DNA of 64,000 nucleotides from Cellulomonas shaoxiangyii (lineage in GTDB: Bacteria; Actinomycetota; Actinomycetes; Actinomycetales; Cellulomonadaceae). Position 1 is the stretch's first letter. Each line of letters opens with the position of its first letter. The position numbers and the translations under genes were made by a program. Below, piece by piece: positions 1-8,881 of the stretch. The notes below the pieces were generated by a model. It worked only from the letters and a program-made list of their open reading frames with translations, did not search any database and was not told the DNA's origin. The DNA lies in NCBI RefSeq assembly GCF_004798685.1, contig NZ_CP039291.1, positions 2,666,001-2,730,000 of the forward strand, given 5' to 3'.

Positions 1-58
1 GCCCCCGAGGCGCCCGTCGCCCTGCGGAGCCCGGGGCAGCGCGACCTACCCTGGTGCG

Positions 59-967
59 GTGAGCACGACGACCCCCGCGACCGCACCGGCGGACGTCGTC
101 GTGCTGCCCCCGGCGACGTGGCGCGCCGCGGCGGACGCCCACGCGGCCCGCGCCGACGCCCTCACCGCCGGGCACCGCGCGCGCCGGTCCCGCCACGAAC
201 GGCACGCGATCGAGGACTTCCTCTACGAGTACTACCCGACCCGGCCCGCGCAGCTGCGCCGCTGGCACCCCGGCGTGGGCGTCGCGCTCGCACCGGACGC
301 CGACGGCCCGGCGCCGCACACCGCGTGGCGGTGGTACCGCACCGGCGACGACGGGACGGTGACGCTCGACGTGCCGGCCTTCCTCGCCGCGCGCGGGGAC
401 GCCGTCCGGTTCGTCGCCGGGCTCGTCGGCGCGACCGCGTCCCGGCCGACGGCGACCGGCTGCTTCGGGCTGCACGAGTGGGCGATGGTCTACCGCGAGG
501 ACGACGGCGAGCACCGGCACCCGCTCCCCCTGCGGCTCGGGCGCGCGGGCACCGACGCGGTCGTCGAGGGCCACCGCATCCGCTGCACGCACGTCGACGC
601 GTTCCGCTTCTTCACGCCCGCCGCGGTGCCGCGCAACACGCTGCAGCCCACCCGCGCGACCCAGGTCGCGCTGGAGCAGCCGGGGTGCCTGCACGCCAAC
701 ATGGACGTCTACAAGTGGTGCCTCAAGCTGGGCCCCGCGGTGCCGGGCGACCTGGTGCTCGACGCGTTCGAGCTCGCCCGCGAGATCCGGCTCGTCGACA
801 TGCGGGCGTCGCCGTACGACGTGCGCGGCTACGACCTCGACCCGATCGCGATCGAGACACCGGACGGCAAGGCCGACTACGTGCGCCGGCAGCGCGCCTT
901 CGCGGTGCGCGCCAACGCCCTGCGCTCCCGCCTGCTCGCGGTGTGCGAGGCGCTGCCCGCGGCCTGA
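59..967 (+). CDS. Conserved actinobacterial protein, often labelled 3-methyladenine DNA glycosylase
   Basis: A 302-residue soluble protein without signal peptide or membrane segment. A conserved block near residue 48 (ERHAIEDFLYEYYPTRP followed by an LRRWHPG motif) and a second one near residue 215 (PGCLHANMDVYKW) recall an actinobacterial family that databases commonly name 3-methyladenine DNA glycosylase. I know of no biochemical proof for that label and see no helix-hairpin-helix or AAG-type motif, so treat the activity as unproven. The GTG start is supported by a -10-like TACCCT at 47-52, six nucleotides upstream, which suggests a leaderless transcript. It converges on the hydrolase gene that follows. 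Confidence 0.7.
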   Translation: MSTTTPATAPADVVVLPPATWRAAADAHAARADALTAGHRARRSRHERHAIEDFLYEYYPTRPAQLRRWHPGVGVALAPDADGPAPHTAWRWYRTGDDGTVTLDVPAFLAARGDAVRFVAGLVGATASRPTATGCFGLHEWAMVYREDDGEHRHPLPLRLGRAGTDAVVEGHRIRCTHVDAFRFFTPAAVPRNTLQPTRATQVALEQPGCLHANMDVYKWCLKLGPAVPGDLVLDAFELAREIRLVDMRASPYDVRGYDLDPIAIETPDGKADYVRRQRAFAVRANALRSRLLAVCEALPAA

Positions 968-975
968 CGTCCGGT

Positions 976-1767
976 TCAGGCGTCCGGCGCCCGCCAGCCC
1001 AGCTGCGTGAGCCACGCCGCGCAGGCGTCGGCCCAGCGGGCGACGTGCACGTCGTCCGTCGCCAGGCCGAGGCCGTGCCGGCCGGTCGGGTACACGTGCA
1101 GCTCGGCGGGCACGCCGACCGCCCACAGGGCCTGCGCGTACCGGACGGCGTGGGACACGGGTACCGCGTCGTCGTCGGCGGTGTGCCACACGAAGGCCGG
1201 GGGCGTCGCCGCCGTCACCCGGCGGTCCGCCGAGAGTGCGGCCCGCGCGTCGGCGTCGGCGCCCGTGCCGAGGAGCGCGTCGACCGAGCCCACGTGGGGC
1301 TCGGCGACCAGCGAGACCACCGGGTAGCAGAGCACGGTCGCGTCGGGGCGCGCGCCGGCGTCCTCGACCGTCGACAGCGTCGCGGCGAGGTGCCCGCCGG
1401 CCGAGAACCCGAGGACGCCGACGCGCCCCGCGTCCACGTCGAGGCCGGTCCCGCCCGCGCGCACCCAGCGGACCGCGGCCGCGGCGGCGTCGAGCGGCGC
1501 CGGGTGCAGCGGACCGGTCGCGCCCTCGGGGGCCACCGGGTAGGGCAGCACGACCGCGTGGAGCCCCAGCCCGGCGAGCCACCGCGCCACCGGCTCGGCC
1601 TCGTGGTCGGCCGTCATGCGGTAGCCGCCGCCCGGCAGGACCAGTACGAGCGGGCGGGGCCCGTCCCCGTCCGCCGCCACGACGGTGACCCGGCCCGCGA
1701 GCGCGGCCGGGAGCGTGGCGTCGGCGTCGCGCGGCGCGCCGCCAGGGCGCGCGGCCTCCCGCGTCAC
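976..1767 (-). CDS. Alpha/beta hydrolase (esterase/lipase-like)
   Basis: A 263-residue alpha/beta-hydrolase of the hormone-sensitive-lipase/BD-FAE-like kind. Visible elements are an oxyanion-type PGGGY (45-49), nucleophile elbow GFSAG with Ser122, an acid region TADDD (197-200) and the catalytic His231 in GRHGLG. No signal peptide is seen, so it is probably a cytoplasmic esterase; the substrate cannot be read. The GTG start at 1767 overlaps the rnhA stop as GTGA, which implies translational coupling to RNase HI. A longer reading frame upstream is only the antisense/other-frame shadow of rnhA. Confidence 0.85.
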   Translation of the reverse strand: MTREAARPGGAPRDADATLPAALAGRVTVVAADGDGPRPLVLVLPGGGYRMTADHEAEPVARWLAGLGLHAVVLPYPVAPEGATGPLHPAPLDAAAAAVRWVRAGGTGLDVDAGRVGVLGFSAGGHLAATLSTVEDAGARPDATVLCYPVVSLVAEPHVGSVDALLGTGADADARAALSADRRVTAATPPAFVWHTADDDAVPVSHAVRYAQALWAVGVPAELHVYPTGRHGLGLATDDVHVARWADACAAWLTQLGWRAPDA

Positions 1768-2246
1768 AGCGCGCCCGCCCGCACGGCGTCGACACCCTTG
1801 TTGGCGAGCCCGTCGGCGCGCTCGTTGCCGGGGTCGCCGGCGTGCCCCTTCACCCACACCCACGTGACGTGGTGCCGGGCCACCTCGGCGTCGAGCGCCT
1901 GCCACAGCTCCTGGTTCTTCACGGGCTTCTTGTCCCCCGTCCGCCAGCCGTTGCGCTTCCACCCGGCCAGCCACTTCGTGAGCCCGTTCATGACGTACGT
2001 CGAGTCGACGTGCAGGCGCACGGCGGAGGGTCGCTTGAGCGCGCGCAGGCCCTCGATGACGGCCGTGAGCTCCATGCGGTTGTTGGTCGTCAGCTCCTCG
2101 CCGCCGAACAGCTCGCGCTCGTGCGGGCCGGAGCGCATCCACGCGCCCCAGCCGCCCACCCCGGGGTTGCCCTTGCAGGCGCCGTCGGTCCACATCTCCA
2201 CGCGGGGCAGGTCGTCCGTCGTCGGCTCGTCGTCGCTCACGCGCAC
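1764..2246 (-). CDS. rnhA: Ribonuclease HI
   Basis: A 160-residue RNase HI, the enzyme that cuts the RNA strand of RNA:DNA hybrids. The full active site is visible: Asp21 (WTDGACKGN), Glu59 (NNRMEL), Asp81 (HVDSTYV) and Asp145 (NERAD), plus the flexible-loop His135 in KGHAG. Length matches the stand-alone bacterial type 1 enzyme, with no N-terminal hybrid-binding domain. Starts at GTG 2246 or GTG 2240 are both possible. The stop overlaps the start of the downstream hydrolase gene. Confidence 0.95.
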   Translation of the reverse strand: MRVSDDEPTTDDLPRVEMWTDGACKGNPGVGGWGAWMRSGPHERELFGGEELTTNNRMELTAVIEGLRALKRPSAVRLHVDSTYVMNGLTKWLAGWKRNGWRTGDKKPVKNQELWQALDAEVARHHVTWVWVKGHAGDPGNERADGLANKGVDAVRAGAL

Positions 2247-2268
2247 ACGGTACGGCGGCGGTGCGCCG

Positions 2269-2658
2269 TCACCACGTCAGCACGGCGGCGCGACCGTAGG
2301 CGCGCACCCGCGCGTCGACCGTCACGAGGGTGGCGTTCTCGACGACGGCCTGCGCGACCAGCAGGCGGTCGAACGGGTCGCGGTGGTCCCACCCCAGCCG
2401 CCCGGCCAGCAGCGCGTGGTCGGCACCGACGGGCAGCTCGGTGCCGCCGATCTCCGCCACCCGGCGCGCCCAGACGTCGACGAGGTCGCCGACGTCGAGC
2501 CTCCCGAGCCGCTGCTTCGTGGCCACCTCGAGCGCGGAGGCCGCCGAGACGAGCAGGGTGACGCCGGGGTCGGCGAGGTCGGCACGGACCGGCTCCGGCA
2601 CCCGCTCGGCGTCACCCAGCAGCCACAGCAGGACGTGCGTGTCGAGCAGGTACCTCAC
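2269..2658 (-). CDS. vapC: PIN-domain ribonuclease toxin (VapC family)
   Basis: A 129-residue PIN-domain protein, predicted Mg-dependent endoribonuclease of a type II toxin-antitoxin pair. The acidic residues expected of the fold are present: Asp6 (LLDTH), Glu44 (SALEV), Asp97 (DPFDRLL) and Asp115 (TVDAR). The GTG start overlaps the antitoxin stop (GTGA), so toxin synthesis should be coupled to antitoxin synthesis. The RNA target cannot be predicted. The pair sits alone between rnhA and fadD, with no mobile element near it. Confidence 0.88.
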   Translation of the reverse strand: MRYLLDTHVLLWLLGDAERVPEPVRADLADPGVTLLVSAASALEVATKQRLGRLDVGDLVDVWARRVAEIGGTELPVGADHALLAGRLGWDHRDPFDRLLVAQAVVENATLVTVDARVRAYGRAAVLTW

Positions 2659-2876
2659 TCCCAGGCCGCCAGCTCGTCCTCGTCCAGCGGTGCGTCGAAG
2701 GACGCGGGCACCTCGAGCCGCATGACGCCGAAGCGCCGCCGTGGCGGCTGTACCGGCACGAGGCGCACCACCGGGCGGCCCGCGCGCGCGATGACGACGT
2801 CCTCGCCGTCCTCCGCCCGGGCGATGAGGTCCGACAGGCGCGCCTTGGCGTCCTGCACGTTCATCGTGGTGGTCAC
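2655..2876 (-). CDS. vapB: Phd/YefM-type antitoxin
   Basis: A 73-residue antitoxin of the Phd/YefM group: an N-terminal DNA-binding fold (NVQDAKARLSDLIARAEDGE, then IARAGRPVVRLVP) and an acidic C-terminal tail ([11 protein letters not shown]) that would wrap around the PIN toxin. I choose GTG 2876 because a TACGAT -10-like hexamer (2883-2888 on the minus strand) lies six nucleotides before it, giving a leaderless mRNA; a longer frame to 2903 would start upstream of that promoter element. An inverted repeat further upstream (2897-2913) could be its own operator. Confidence 0.85.
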   Translation of the reverse strand: MTTTMNVQDAKARLSDLIARAEDGEDVVIARAGRPVVRLVPVQPPRRRFGVMRLEVPASFDAPLDEDELAAWE

Positions 2877-2882
2877 GGGCTG

Positions 2883-2913
2883 ATCGTATCCGGCCCGGTC
2901 CACCTGGACCAGG
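2883..2913 (-). promoter_or_regulatory. Promoter and inverted-repeat operator candidate of vapBC
   Basis: A TACGAT -10-like box (2883-2888, minus strand) stands six nucleotides before the antitoxin start. Immediately upstream are two overlapping palindromes, GGTCCAccTGGACC (2897-2910) and CCTGGACCAGG (2903-2913), placed over the expected -35 region. This is the usual location for conditional autoregulation by a Phd/YefM-toxin complex. Binding itself is inferred. Confidence 0.5.
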
Positions 2914-2930
2914 CCAGTCGGACCAGCGAC

Positions 2931-4628
2931 TCAGCCGTGCCGGCGCAGGACCGTCTCGCGCACCACGCGGCGTAGGACCTTGCCCACCTGCGAGCGCGGC
3001 AGCTCGGTCATCACGACGAGCCGGCGCGGGAGGGCGTAGCGGGCGAGGCGGGTCTCGCACCAGGCGCGGACGGCGGCGAGGTCGACGCCCGTCGCCCCCT
3101 CGTCGAGCACCACGGCGGCGACGACGCTCTCGCCCAGGTCGCCGGCCGGCTCGCCGACGACGGCGACGTCCTGGACGCCCGGCATGCCGCGCAGGTGGTC
3201 CTCGACCTGTGACGGGTACACCTTGAAGCCGCCGGTCACGATCATCTCCTTCATGCGGTCGACCAGGACGACGAAGCCGTCCTCCTCGACCTGCACGACG
3301 TCACCCGTGCGCAGCCAGCCGTCGGGCAGGAGCTGGTGCGCCGTCTCCTCGGGACGGTTCCAGTACCCGGCGAAGACCTGCGGCCCGGAGATGAGGAGCT
3401 CGCCGCGCTCGCCGGGTGCGACCTCGCGCGTGGGGTCCTCCTGGTCGACGACGCGCACGCGCGTGGACGGGAACGGCAGCCCGAGCGCCCCGGGGCGCCG
3501 GTCCGCGGTCATGGGGTTCCCGAGCGCCACGGGGGACGTCTCGGTCATGCCGTAGCCCTCGATGACGAGCCCCTGCGTGACGCGCTCCCAGCGCTCGGCC
3601 GTCGCGCGCGGCAGCGCCATCGCGCCGCTGATCGCGTACCGGAACGACGTGAGGTCGGCCCCGGACTCCTCGGCCGCCGCGGCGAGCCGGTCCAGCATCG
3701 GCGGGACGGCGGGCAGGAAGGTGCCGGGGCGCCGCTTCTGCGCGGCGAGGACCCGCACCGGGTCGAAGCTCGGCAGCACGACCAGCGTCGCGGCGATGCG
3801 CGTCGCGTACGTCAGGCACAGCGTCAGCCCGAACGCGTGGAAGAACGGCAGCACGGCGTAGACGACCTCGGTGCCCGGCCGGGCCTTCGTCCACGCCTGG
3901 CCCTGGATGGCGTTGGCCAGCAGGTTCCGGTGCAGGAGCACGGCCCCCTTGGGCGTGCCGGTCGTGCCGCCGGTGTACTGCAGCAGCGCGACGTCGCCCG
4001 AGGCGGGGCCGGGCACGGAGGCGTCGAGCGGGCGCGCCGCGCGCACGAGCCGGTGCCAGTGCGGCACGTCGGCGGGCACGGGCCCGCGCATCGCCGCGCG
4101 CGTGCGGCGGGCGGACGGCACGGGCAGGCTCAGCGCCAGGCGCGCGACGGCCCGCAGGTCGGCGCTGAGGTCGACCGCGACGACGTGCTGCAGGGCCGTG
4201 CGGTCACGCGCCTCGAGCACCCGCGGCACGGCCTGCTCCCACACGACCGCGACCGTGGCGCCGCTGTCGGCGAGCTGGTGCGCGAGCTCGTCCGCGGTGT
4301 ACGTCGGGTTGTGCTCGACGACCACGGCACCGAGCCGGAGCACGGCCCAGAAGGCGACGAGGTGGGTCGTGCAGTTGGGCAGCACGAGGGCGACGCGGTC
4401 GCCGGGGCCGACGCCGAGGTCGCGCAGCACGGCGGCGCCGCGGGCGGCCTGGTCGGCGATCTCGGACCACGTGGTGGTGCGGCCGAGGAAGTCGACGGCG
4501 ATGCGGTCGGGGTGCTCGCGCGCGGTGCGCTCGAGCGTGGCGGTCAGGGGCTCGTCGGGCACGTCGACGTCCCGGGGGACGCCGTCCGGCCAGGCGGCGG
4601 GCAGGGGCGCGTCGGTGGGGCTCGTCAC
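2931..4628 (-). CDS. Long-chain acyl-CoA synthetase / AMP-dependent ligase
   Basis: A 565-residue member of the ANL adenylating superfamily, most like FadD-type fatty acyl-CoA ligases: activates a carboxylic acid as acyl-AMP and transfers it to CoA. Visible motifs are the P-loop-like YTGGTTGTPKGAV (218-230), GYGMTETSP (about 355) and the C-terminal catalytic lysine in SQVGKVLRR. No carrier-protein domain follows, so it is a free-standing CoA ligase. The GTG start at 4628 has a TAGCCT -10-like box six nucleotides upstream. It is transcribed divergently from the APH-like gene; chain-length preference is unknown. Confidence 0.9.
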   Translation of the reverse strand: MTSPTDAPLPAAWPDGVPRDVDVPDEPLTATLERTAREHPDRIAVDFLGRTTTWSEIADQAARGAAVLRDLGVGPGDRVALVLPNCTTHLVAFWAVLRLGAVVVEHNPTYTADELAHQLADSGATVAVVWEQAVPRVLEARDRTALQHVVAVDLSADLRAVARLALSLPVPSARRTRAAMRGPVPADVPHWHRLVRAARPLDASVPGPASGDVALLQYTGGTTGTPKGAVLLHRNLLANAIQGQAWTKARPGTEVVYAVLPFFHAFGLTLCLTYATRIAATLVVLPSFDPVRVLAAQKRRPGTFLPAVPPMLDRLAAAAEESGADLTSFRYAISGAMALPRATAERWERVTQGLVIEGYGMTETSPVALGNPMTADRRPGALGLPFPSTRVRVVDQEDPTREVAPGERGELLISGPQVFAGYWNRPEETAHQLLPDGWLRTGDVVQVEEDGFVVLVDRMKEMIVTGGFKVYPSQVEDHLRGMPGVQDVAVVGEPAGDLGESVVAAVVLDEGATGVDLAAVRAWCETRLARYALPRRLVVMTELPRSQVGKVLRRVVRETVLRRHG

Positions 4629-4716
4629 GGCTCCAGGCTAACTTACGGCCCCGTAGGTTACCTGCCCGTAGGTCCCACCCCGGCGGGAGCAGGACGCACC
4701 GTGCGACGATCACGCG

Positions 4717-5523
4717 GTGCCCGAGCAGTACGTCCCCGCCGCCGAGGTCCCCACCGGCCCCGTCGAGGTGCCCGCGGCCGTCGCCCGGATCGCCGGCGCG
4801 GCTCCCGTGGTGCCGGTGTGGGTCAACGAGCTCGGCGGGCTGACGTTCCGCGTGGGCCGCGACCGGTACGTCAAGTGGGTGGCCGCCGGCACGCGCGGCC
4901 TCGACCTGGCCGCCGAGGCCGAGCGCCTCGCGTGGGCCGCGCCGTTCACGTCCGTCCCCCGCGTGCTCGCGAGCGGCGCCGACGACGCCGGCTCGTGGCT
5001 CGTCACCGCCGCCCTCGACGGGCGCAGCGCCGTGGACCCGTACTGGCTCGCCCGGCCGGTCGAGGCGGCCACCGCGATCGGCCGCGGGCTGCGTGCGCTC
5101 CACGACGCCCTGCCCGTGGGCTCCTGCCCGTACGCGTGGTCGGTGCGGGACCGGCTCGGGCGCGCCCTGGAGAACCTCGACGCGGGCGACACGCCCGCGT
5201 CGTGGGCGCCGGAGCACCGGGCGATGACCGCCGCCGAGGCGCGGTACCGGCTCACCGACCCGCCCGACGCCGACGTGCTCGTGGTGTGCCACGCCGACGC
5301 GTGCGCACCCAACACGCTCCTCGCCGACGACGGCTCGGTCACGGGTCACGTCGACCTCGGCCGGCTGGGCGTCGCCGACCGGTGGGCGGACCTCGCGGTC
5401 GCCGCGTGGAGCGTCGACTGGAACCACGGCCCCGGGTACGACCACCACGTCTACGCCGGGTACGGCGTCGAGCCGGACCCCGAGCGCATCGCCTACTACC
5501 GCCTGCTGTGGGACGCCTCCTGA
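4717..5523 (+). CDS. APH(3')-like aminoglycoside phosphotransferase
   Basis: A 268-residue kinase related to the aminoglycoside 3'-phosphotransferases. The catalytic loop CHADACAPN (Asp194, Asn199) and the metal-binding stretch VDLGRLGVADRWADLA (Asp213) closely follow the APH(3') pattern HGDACLPN and IDCGRLGVADRY. Ala replaces Gly in HGD. A candidate ATP-binding Lys53 is also present. It is a single chromosomal gene without mobile-element signs and has the same base composition as its neighbours, so it may be a resident kinase of unknown substrate rather than an acquired resistance gene. GTG start with GACGAT six nucleotides upstream. Confidence 0.8.
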   Translation: MPEQYVPAAEVPTGPVEVPAAVARIAGAAPVVPVWVNELGGLTFRVGRDRYVKWVAAGTRGLDLAAEAERLAWAAPFTSVPRVLASGADDAGSWLVTAALDGRSAVDPYWLARPVEAATAIGRGLRALHDALPVGSCPYAWSVRDRLGRALENLDAGDTPASWAPEHRAMTAAEARYRLTDPPDADVLVVCHADACAPNTLLADDGSVTGHVDLGRLGVADRWADLAVAAWSVDWNHGPGYDHHVYAGYGVEPDPERIAYYRLLWDAS

Positions 5524-5581
5524 CGCTCGCCGGCGCGCTGCCGCGGGACTCCACCGCGCTGCCTCGTGGGAGAATCGCCCG

Positions 5582-8164
5582 GTGCCCGACGCCCCCACCC
5601 TGACCGCCCGCCTGCCCCGGGGCGAGGCGGCGCACGACCCCGACGCCCTCTACGAGGCGTTCACCGGGTGGGCCGCCGACCAGGGCCTGCGCCTGTACCC
5701 CCACCAGGAGGAGGCGCTGCTCGAGCTCGTCTCGGATGCGCACGTGATCCTCTCGACCCCCACGGGTTCGGGGAAGTCCCTCGCCGCCGTGGCGGCGCAC
5801 GCGGTGGCCCTCGCGCAGGGCCGCCGGTCCTTCTACACCGCGCCGATCAAGGCCCTGGTCAGCGAGAAGTTCTTCGCCCTCGTCGAGGTCTTCGGGTCCG
5901 AGAACGTCGGCATGATGACGGGCGACACGGCGGTCAACGCGCACGCGCCGATCGTGTGCTGCACGGCCGAGATCCTCGCGAACCTCGCGCTGCGCGACGG
6001 ACCGGACACCGACGCCGGCCTCGTCGTCATGGACGAGTTCCACTACTACGCCGACCCGCAGCGGGGCTGGGCGTGGCAGGTGCCGCTGCTCGAGCTGCCG
6101 CGCACGCAGTTCCTGCTCATGTCGGCGACCCTGGGCGACGTCACGTTCTTCGAGGAGGACCTGCGTCGGCGCACCGGGCGCGAGGTGGCGGTCGTCGCGA
6201 ACGCCGAGCGGCCCGTGCCCCTCACGTTCTCCTACGTGGTGGAGCCGCTGCACGAGCTGCTCGACGAGCTCGTGCAGACGCAGCGCGCACCCGTGTACGT
6301 CGTGCACTTCACGCAGAAGGAGGCGGTGGAGCGCGCGCAGTCCCTGATGTCGACGACGCTCGCGAGCCGCGCCCAGCGCGACGCGATCGCCGCCGAGCTG
6401 GGCGGCTTCCGGTTCGGCCCCGGCTTCGGCCGCACCCTCTCGCGCCTGCTGCGCCACGGCGTCGGCGTGCACCACGCGGGCATGCTGCCCAAGTACCGCC
6501 GGGTCGTGGAGCGGCTGACGCAGAAGGGCCTGCTGCCGGTGGTGTGCGGCACCGACACCCTCGGCGTCGGCATCAACGTGCCGATCCGCACGGTCGTGCT
6601 CACGTCGCTCGTGAAGTACGACGGGACGCGCATGCGGCACCTCAGCGCGCGCGAGTTCCACCAGATCGCGGGCCGGGCCGGCCGCGCCGGGTTCGACACC
6701 GTCGGCGAGGTCGTCGTCATGGCGCCCGAGCACGTGATCGAGAACCGCAAGGCGCTCCTCAAGGCCGGCGACGACCCGAAGAAGCAGCGGAAGATCGTCC
6801 GGAAGCAGGCCCCGGCGGGGCACGTGAACTGGACCGACAAGACGTACGAGCGGCTGCGCGACGCGCCCCCCGAGCCGCTGACGTCGAGCTTCCACGTCTC
6901 GCACGCCATGGTCCTGCACGTGCTGCAGCGCGGCCGCGACGGACGGGCCGACCCGATCGCCGTCATGACGCACCTGCTCACCGAGAACCACGAGCCGGAG
7001 GGCGCCCGCGCGCGGCACGTGCGGCGCGCGGTCGACGTGTACCGCTCGCTGCGCGCCGGCGGCGTGGTGGAGCGCCCGTGGGTCGACGACCCGTCGGCGC
7101 CGAAGGGCCGGCGCCGCACCGTGCAGCTCGTCGCGGACCTGCCCGCGACGTTCGCGCTCGACCAGGCCCTCTCGCCGTTCGCGTACGCCGCGCTCGACCT
7201 GCTCGACCCCGCGGACCCCGGGTACGCGCACGACGTGGTCTCGGTCATCGAGGCCACCCTCGACGACCCGCGCCAGGTCCTGGCCGCGCAGGAGAACCGG
7301 GCGCGCGGCGAGGCCGTCGCAGCGATGAAGGCCGACGGCCTGGAGTACGACGAGCGCATGGCGCTGCTCGAGGGCGTGACGTACCCGCGCCCGCTCGCCG
7401 AGCTCCTCGAGGCCACGTTCGCGACGTACCGGCGCACGAACCCGTGGGTCGCAGACCTGACCCTGTCGCCCAAGTCGGTCGTGCGCGACATGCACGAGCG
7501 CGCCGCGACGTTCGCCGAGTACGTCAGCCTCTACTCGCTCGACCGCACCGAGGGCGTCCTGCTGCGCTACCTCGCCGACGCGTACCGCGCGCTGCGCCGC
7601 ACCGTGCCCGAGGACCGCCGCACCGAGGAGCTCGAGGAGCTCGTCGCGTGGCTCGGCGACCTGGTGCGCCGCACCGACTCGAGCCTGCTCGACGAGTGGG
7701 AGCGCCTCGCCAACCCCACGGACGACACCGAGCCGACGGCTCCGGACGACGACACCCCGCCGCCGGTCACCGCCGACCCGCGGGTGTTCCGCGCGCTCGT
7801 GCGGGGTGCGATGTTCCGCCGCGTCGAGCTCGTCGCGCGCGAGGCGTGGGGCGCCCTGGCCGCTCTCGGGGACGTCGACGGGGACGACCGGCCGTGGACG
7901 GCCGACCGCTGGGCCGACGCGGTGGACCCGTACTGGGACCTGCACGACGAGGTCCTCACCGGCCCGGCCGCCCGCGGCCCCGCGCTCTTCCAGGTGACGC
8001 CGTCCGAGGGCCGCGGCCCGGGCGCCGGGACCTGGCGCGTGCGCCAGGTGCTCGACGACCCCGCCGGGGACCACGACTGGCGGATCGACGCCCTCGTCGA
8101 TCTCGCCGCCTCCGACGAGGCCGGTGAGGTGCGCCTGCGCGTCCTGGAGGTCGGCCCGCTCTGA
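5582..8164 (+). CDS. Ski2-like DEAD/DEAH-box helicase (DUF3516 type)
   Basis: An 860-residue superfamily 2 helicase. Motif I TPTGSGKS lies at 59-66, motif II DEFH at 151-154, motif III SAT at 181-183, and motif VI appears as QIAGRAGRAGFDTVG in the second RecA domain. The long C-terminal part (about 400-860) matches the actinobacterial helicases that carry a DUF3516 tail. A role in RNA turnover or processing is likely by analogy with Ski2/Mtr4 helicases, but direct evidence is lacking. The GTG start has a GAGAAT -10-like box six nucleotides upstream. Confidence 0.88.
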   Translation: MPDAPTLTARLPRGEAAHDPDALYEAFTGWAADQGLRLYPHQEEALLELVSDAHVILSTPTGSGKSLAAVAAHAVALAQGRRSFYTAPIKALVSEKFFALVEVFGSENVGMMTGDTAVNAHAPIVCCTAEILANLALRDGPDTDAGLVVMDEFHYYADPQRGWAWQVPLLELPRTQFLLMSATLGDVTFFEEDLRRRTGREVAVVANAERPVPLTFSYVVEPLHELLDELVQTQRAPVYVVHFTQKEAVERAQSLMSTTLASRAQRDAIAAELGGFRFGPGFGRTLSRLLRHGVGVHHAGMLPKYRRVVERLTQKGLLPVVCGTDTLGVGINVPIRTVVLTSLVKYDGTRMRHLSAREFHQIAGRAGRAGFDTVGEVVVMAPEHVIENRKALLKAGDDPKKQRKIVRKQAPAGHVNWTDKTYERLRDAPPEPLTSSFHVSHAMVLHVLQRGRDGRADPIAVMTHLLTENHEPEGARARHVRRAVDVYRSLRAGGVVERPWVDDPSAPKGRRRTVQLVADLPATFALDQALSPFAYAALDLLDPADPGYAHDVVSVIEATLDDPRQVLAAQENRARGEAVAAMKADGLEYDERMALLEGVTYPRPLAELLEATFATYRRTNPWVADLTLSPKSVVRDMHERAATFAEYVSLYSLDRTEGVLLRYLADAYRALRRTVPEDRRTEELEELVAWLGDLVRRTDSSLLDEWERLANPTDDTEPTAPDDDTPPPVTADPRVFRALVRGAMFRRVELVAREAWGALAALGDVDGDDRPWTADRWADAVDPYWDLHDEVLTGPAARGPALFQVTPSEGRGPGAGTWRVRQVLDDPAGDHDWRIDALVDLAASDEAGEVRLRVLEVGPL

Positions 8165-8250
8165 GCCCGGCCGGCCGGGACGCCGTCCCGCCCACCCCGG
8201 GCGTCCGCCGCGCTGCGACAGCCCGCACCGGCGGCCCTAACGTGGGTGGC

Positions 8251-8847
8251 ATGCCCCGCACCGGCCGCACCCACGTGCCGCCCGCCGGCCGCACGCCGTC
8301 CGGCGCACCGTCGGCGAGCGGCCTGAACCGGCTGCGCGCCGCGGTGCTCGGCGCCAACGACGGCATCGTCTCGATCGCCGCCACGGTCGTGGGTGTCGCC
8401 GGGGCGGAGAGCACGCCCCGCACGATCGGCCTCGCCGGCGGCGCCGCGCTGGTCGCCGGTGCCCTGTCGATGGCCGCCGGCGAGTACGTGTCGGTGAGCA
8501 GCCAGCGCGACGCGGAGCGCGTCGCCGCGTCCGAGGGGCGGCCGTTCGCGGGTGCGACCGACGAGACCGCGTTCACGAACCCGTGGCAGGCGGCCCTCTC
8601 GTCGTTGGTCGCGTTCACCGTCGGCGGGCTGCTGCCCCTGCTCGTCGTGCTCGCGCCGTGGCCCGTCGCGGCCCGGGTGCCCGTCACGTTCGGGGCCGTC
8701 GTGGTCGCGCTCGTGCTGCTGGGGTGGGCGTCGTCGCGGTTCACGCACGCGTCCACCGCGCGGTCCGTCCTGCGCAACGTGGTCGGGGGCTCGGTCGCCA
8801 TGGGCGTCACCTACGGGATCGGGGCGGCGGTCGGCGTCGCGCTCTGA
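8251..8847 (+). CDS. VIT1/CCC1-family membrane transporter
   Basis: A 198-residue membrane protein with the VIT-family signature GANDGIVSIAATVVGVAGA in the first membrane helix and the AAGEYVSVSSQRDAE motif after the second; further hydrophobic helices follow near residues 115-195. Relatives in yeast and plants move Fe2+ or Mn2+; bacterial members are presumed divalent-metal exporters, so manganese or iron is an inference. ATG 8251 is preferred over GTG 8242, because the latter lies within the TAACGT -10-like box (8238-8243) that sits seven nucleotides before the ATG. Confidence 0.85.
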   Translation: MPRTGRTHVPPAGRTPSGAPSASGLNRLRAAVLGANDGIVSIAATVVGVAGAESTPRTIGLAGGAALVAGALSMAAGEYVSVSSQRDAERVAASEGRPFAGATDETAFTNPWQAALSSLVAFTVGGLLPLLVVLAPWPVAARVPVTFGAVVVALVLLGWASSRFTHASTARSVLRNVVGGSVAMGVTYGIGAAVGVAL

Positions 8848-8881
8848 GCGGCGCGCCCGGCACGGCGCCTAGCCTGGCGCC

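Noticed and set aside
118..2883. Very long Arg/Pro/Ala-rich open frames (for example 118-2883, 3336-5603, 18474-21815, 21187-23910, 29425-32988, 56980-60987)
   Set aside because: They lie antisense or out of frame to clear genes with full motifs, have low-complexity composition, and come from the scarcity of stop codons at this GC content.
4717..5523. APH-like gene as a recently acquired resistance island
   Set aside because: No transposase, integrase, repeats or base-composition change around it.
8242..8250. GTG 8242 as start of the VIT-family gene
   Set aside because: It lies within the likely -10 box and adds only three residues; ATG 8251 is at the right distance from that box.
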